A DNA stretch of 64,000 bases, from contig JAFLBJ010000001.1 in NCBI GenBank assembly GCA_017303415.1, positions 186,001-250,000 on the forward strand, given 5' to 3'. Below are positions 63,012 to 64,000 of this stretch, in pieces; position 1 is the first letter of the stretch, and every line of letters starts with the position of its first letter. Made by a program: the position numbers and the translations under genes. The notes under the pieces were generated by a model, which had not been told where the DNA came from, ran no database searches, and saw only the letters and a list, made by a program, of their open reading frames with translations. This stretch comes from Chitinophagales bacterium (GTDB taxonomy: Bacteria > Bacteroidota > Bacteroidia > Chitinophagales > Chitinophagaceae).

Positions 63012-64000
63012 TCAGTCCTTTTGCAAAACCAGGTCGGCCCTTAGCATGTAATGATCAGAAGTGGGTTTGATCAATCGCTGTACCTGTTTTACTTCAAATT
63101 GTTTATCGGCCAGGATATAGTCAATACGTAAAGTGGGTGACAGGGAGGAATAGGTACGCCCGATCCCCCTCCCTTTTTCCAAAAAGGCATCCTGCATTTC
63201 ACCACGTATGGTATGATAGGTAAATGAATTAGGTATATCATTGAAATCGCCACAGATCACCGAAGGATATGGACTATTATCCATGATGCTGCGGGCCACT
63301 CGGGCCTGACTGCTCCGCAATACCAGGGCCTTCTTAACTTTCCCCAATACGGTTCGGCTATAGAGTAAAAGACTGTCCTCCACCTGGGTTACTTTTTCTA
63401 TGGCCTCATAATCATTTCTCCGAAATTGAACGGATTGCAGATGGGTGGTAAAAACGCGTATGGTATCCGCGCCGGTTTTTACATCCACATATAACAAAGC
63501 TTCGGGCATGGATGGCCTGAAATACCGAACCAATCCAGAATCCACGATCGGGTATTTGGAAAATACCACACACCCGATATATTGTCTCCAACCATCGGGG
63601 TCATAGGAAAAATAATGATAGGGATAACCCATTTCACGTATCTCAGAAATATTATCGTAATACATGGAATCGGGGGAATGAAAAAACTCCTGCAGGCAAA
63701 CAATATCTCCACCGTATTGCTTTATTTGATCCAGTATCTTCAATCGTTGCTGACTGCCTTTGTTATTGTTTCTTTTCCATTCAGTAAACCTTGCCACATT
63801 CCAGCTGACAACCCTTACCGAGGCAGGCTCCTTATTTTCCTGAAAGGCCCCGGATGAATGAAAGGCAATACTCACCCCGACACTTTTCCAACTCAGCAGT
63901 AAGGCCACCAAACCCACCCAGGCAACTCGTTTGCGAAGCAGGGCCCAGAATAAAGTGGCGAGAAACACCATGGCAAAGAGGATTGGAAACGCAAGTCCAA
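63012..64000 (-). CDS. Endonuclease/exonuclease/phosphatase-family membrane protein, 5' end cut by window
   Basis: The reading frame is open to the right edge; an ATG at 63971 exists, but the codons before it continue a membrane helix (GLAFPILFAMVFLATLFWAL) that aligns with a helix well inside the paralogue at 61885-62994. The true start is therefore beyond the window and at least 329 residues are seen here. Motifs are VVSWNVARF, DIVCLQEFFHS, VICGDFNDIPNS and IDYILADKQFE ... SDHYML. The two genes are on the same strand 17 bp apart and arose by duplication. Confidence 0.92.
   Translation of the reverse strand, partial: GLAFPILFAMVFLATLFWALLRKRVAWVGLVALLLSWKSVGVSIAFHSSGAFQENKEPASVRVVSWNVARFTEWKRNNNKGSQQRLKILDQIKQYGGDIVCLQEFFHSPDSMYYDNISEIREMGYPYHYFSYDPDGWRQYIGCVVFSKYPIVDSGLVRYFRPSMPEALLYVDVKTGADTIRVFTTHLQSVQFRRNDYEAIEKVTQVEDSLLLYSRTVLGKVKKALVLRSSQARVARSIMDNSPYPSVICGDFNDIPNSFTYHTIRGEMQDAFLEKGRGIGRTYSSLSPTLRIDYILADKQFEVKQVQRLIKPTSDHYMLRADLVLQKD

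Overview
The window is chromosomal DNA from a member of the Bacteroidota, most likely the family Chitinophagaceae. Supporting signs are SusC/SusD outer-membrane nutrient systems, type IX secretion (T9SS) C-terminal domains, DUF4270 and DUF4907 proteins, S46 dipeptidyl peptidases, and promoters of the Bacteroidetes form TAnnTTTG with TTTG about 20 bases upstream, often only a few bases before the ATG. No tRNA, rRNA, insertion sequence, prophage or CRISPR array was seen.

Positions 1-15.0 kb are a starch/malto-oligosaccharide utilisation locus. A minus-strand operon runs susC (11163-8125), susD, susE-like, susF-like, and ends at a strong terminator at 3.8 kb. Upstream of it on the same strand lie a catalytically degenerate Nudix-type regulator and a secreted GH13 amylase with a T9SS domain. 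A LacI regulator (2490-3485) is divergent from a second susC that runs off the left edge. The gap between them holds several operator-like palindromes.

Positions 15-23 kb carry ligA, a lone NUMOD4/HNH protein, a DUF2461 gene bracketed by two inverted copies of a palindromic intergenic element, asd (with a well-formed attenuator and a Met/Thr/Lys-rich leader peptide), a lamin-tail-domain secreted protein and a PfkB kinase.

Positions 23-44 kb are a dispersed phenylacetate degradation region: a TetR regulator, paaE, paaABCD, paaG, paaI and paaY. Interleaved with it are a diverged GAPDH, a Tat-exported superoxide dismutase, a TIM-barrel isomerase, a formylglycine-generating-enzyme-like protein, a Gfo/Idh/MocA oxidoreductase, a DUF2975/HTH pair, a higBA toxin-antitoxin module, an S9 peptidase and an AAA ATPase whose promoter has three palindromes at an exact 32-bp period.

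Positions 44-64 kb hold an outer-membrane protein/DUF4270 operon, a Kelch/DUF4907 pair, obgE, an S46 peptidase next to a dipeptide epimerase, an AlkA-type glycosylase, a large T9SS beta-propeller protein, a LytS/LytTR two-component system, a fasciclin lipoprotein, cysS and two tandem endonuclease/exonuclease/phosphatase proteins, the second cut by the right edge.

The most unusual material is non-coding. Six intergenic sites contain arrays of 7-bp units kept in strict register and arranged as mirrored (reverse-complement) arms around a spacer. Four other gaps hold long perfect inverted repeats with different sequences. The asd attenuator and the 32-bp-phased operators are the clearest new regulatory predictions.
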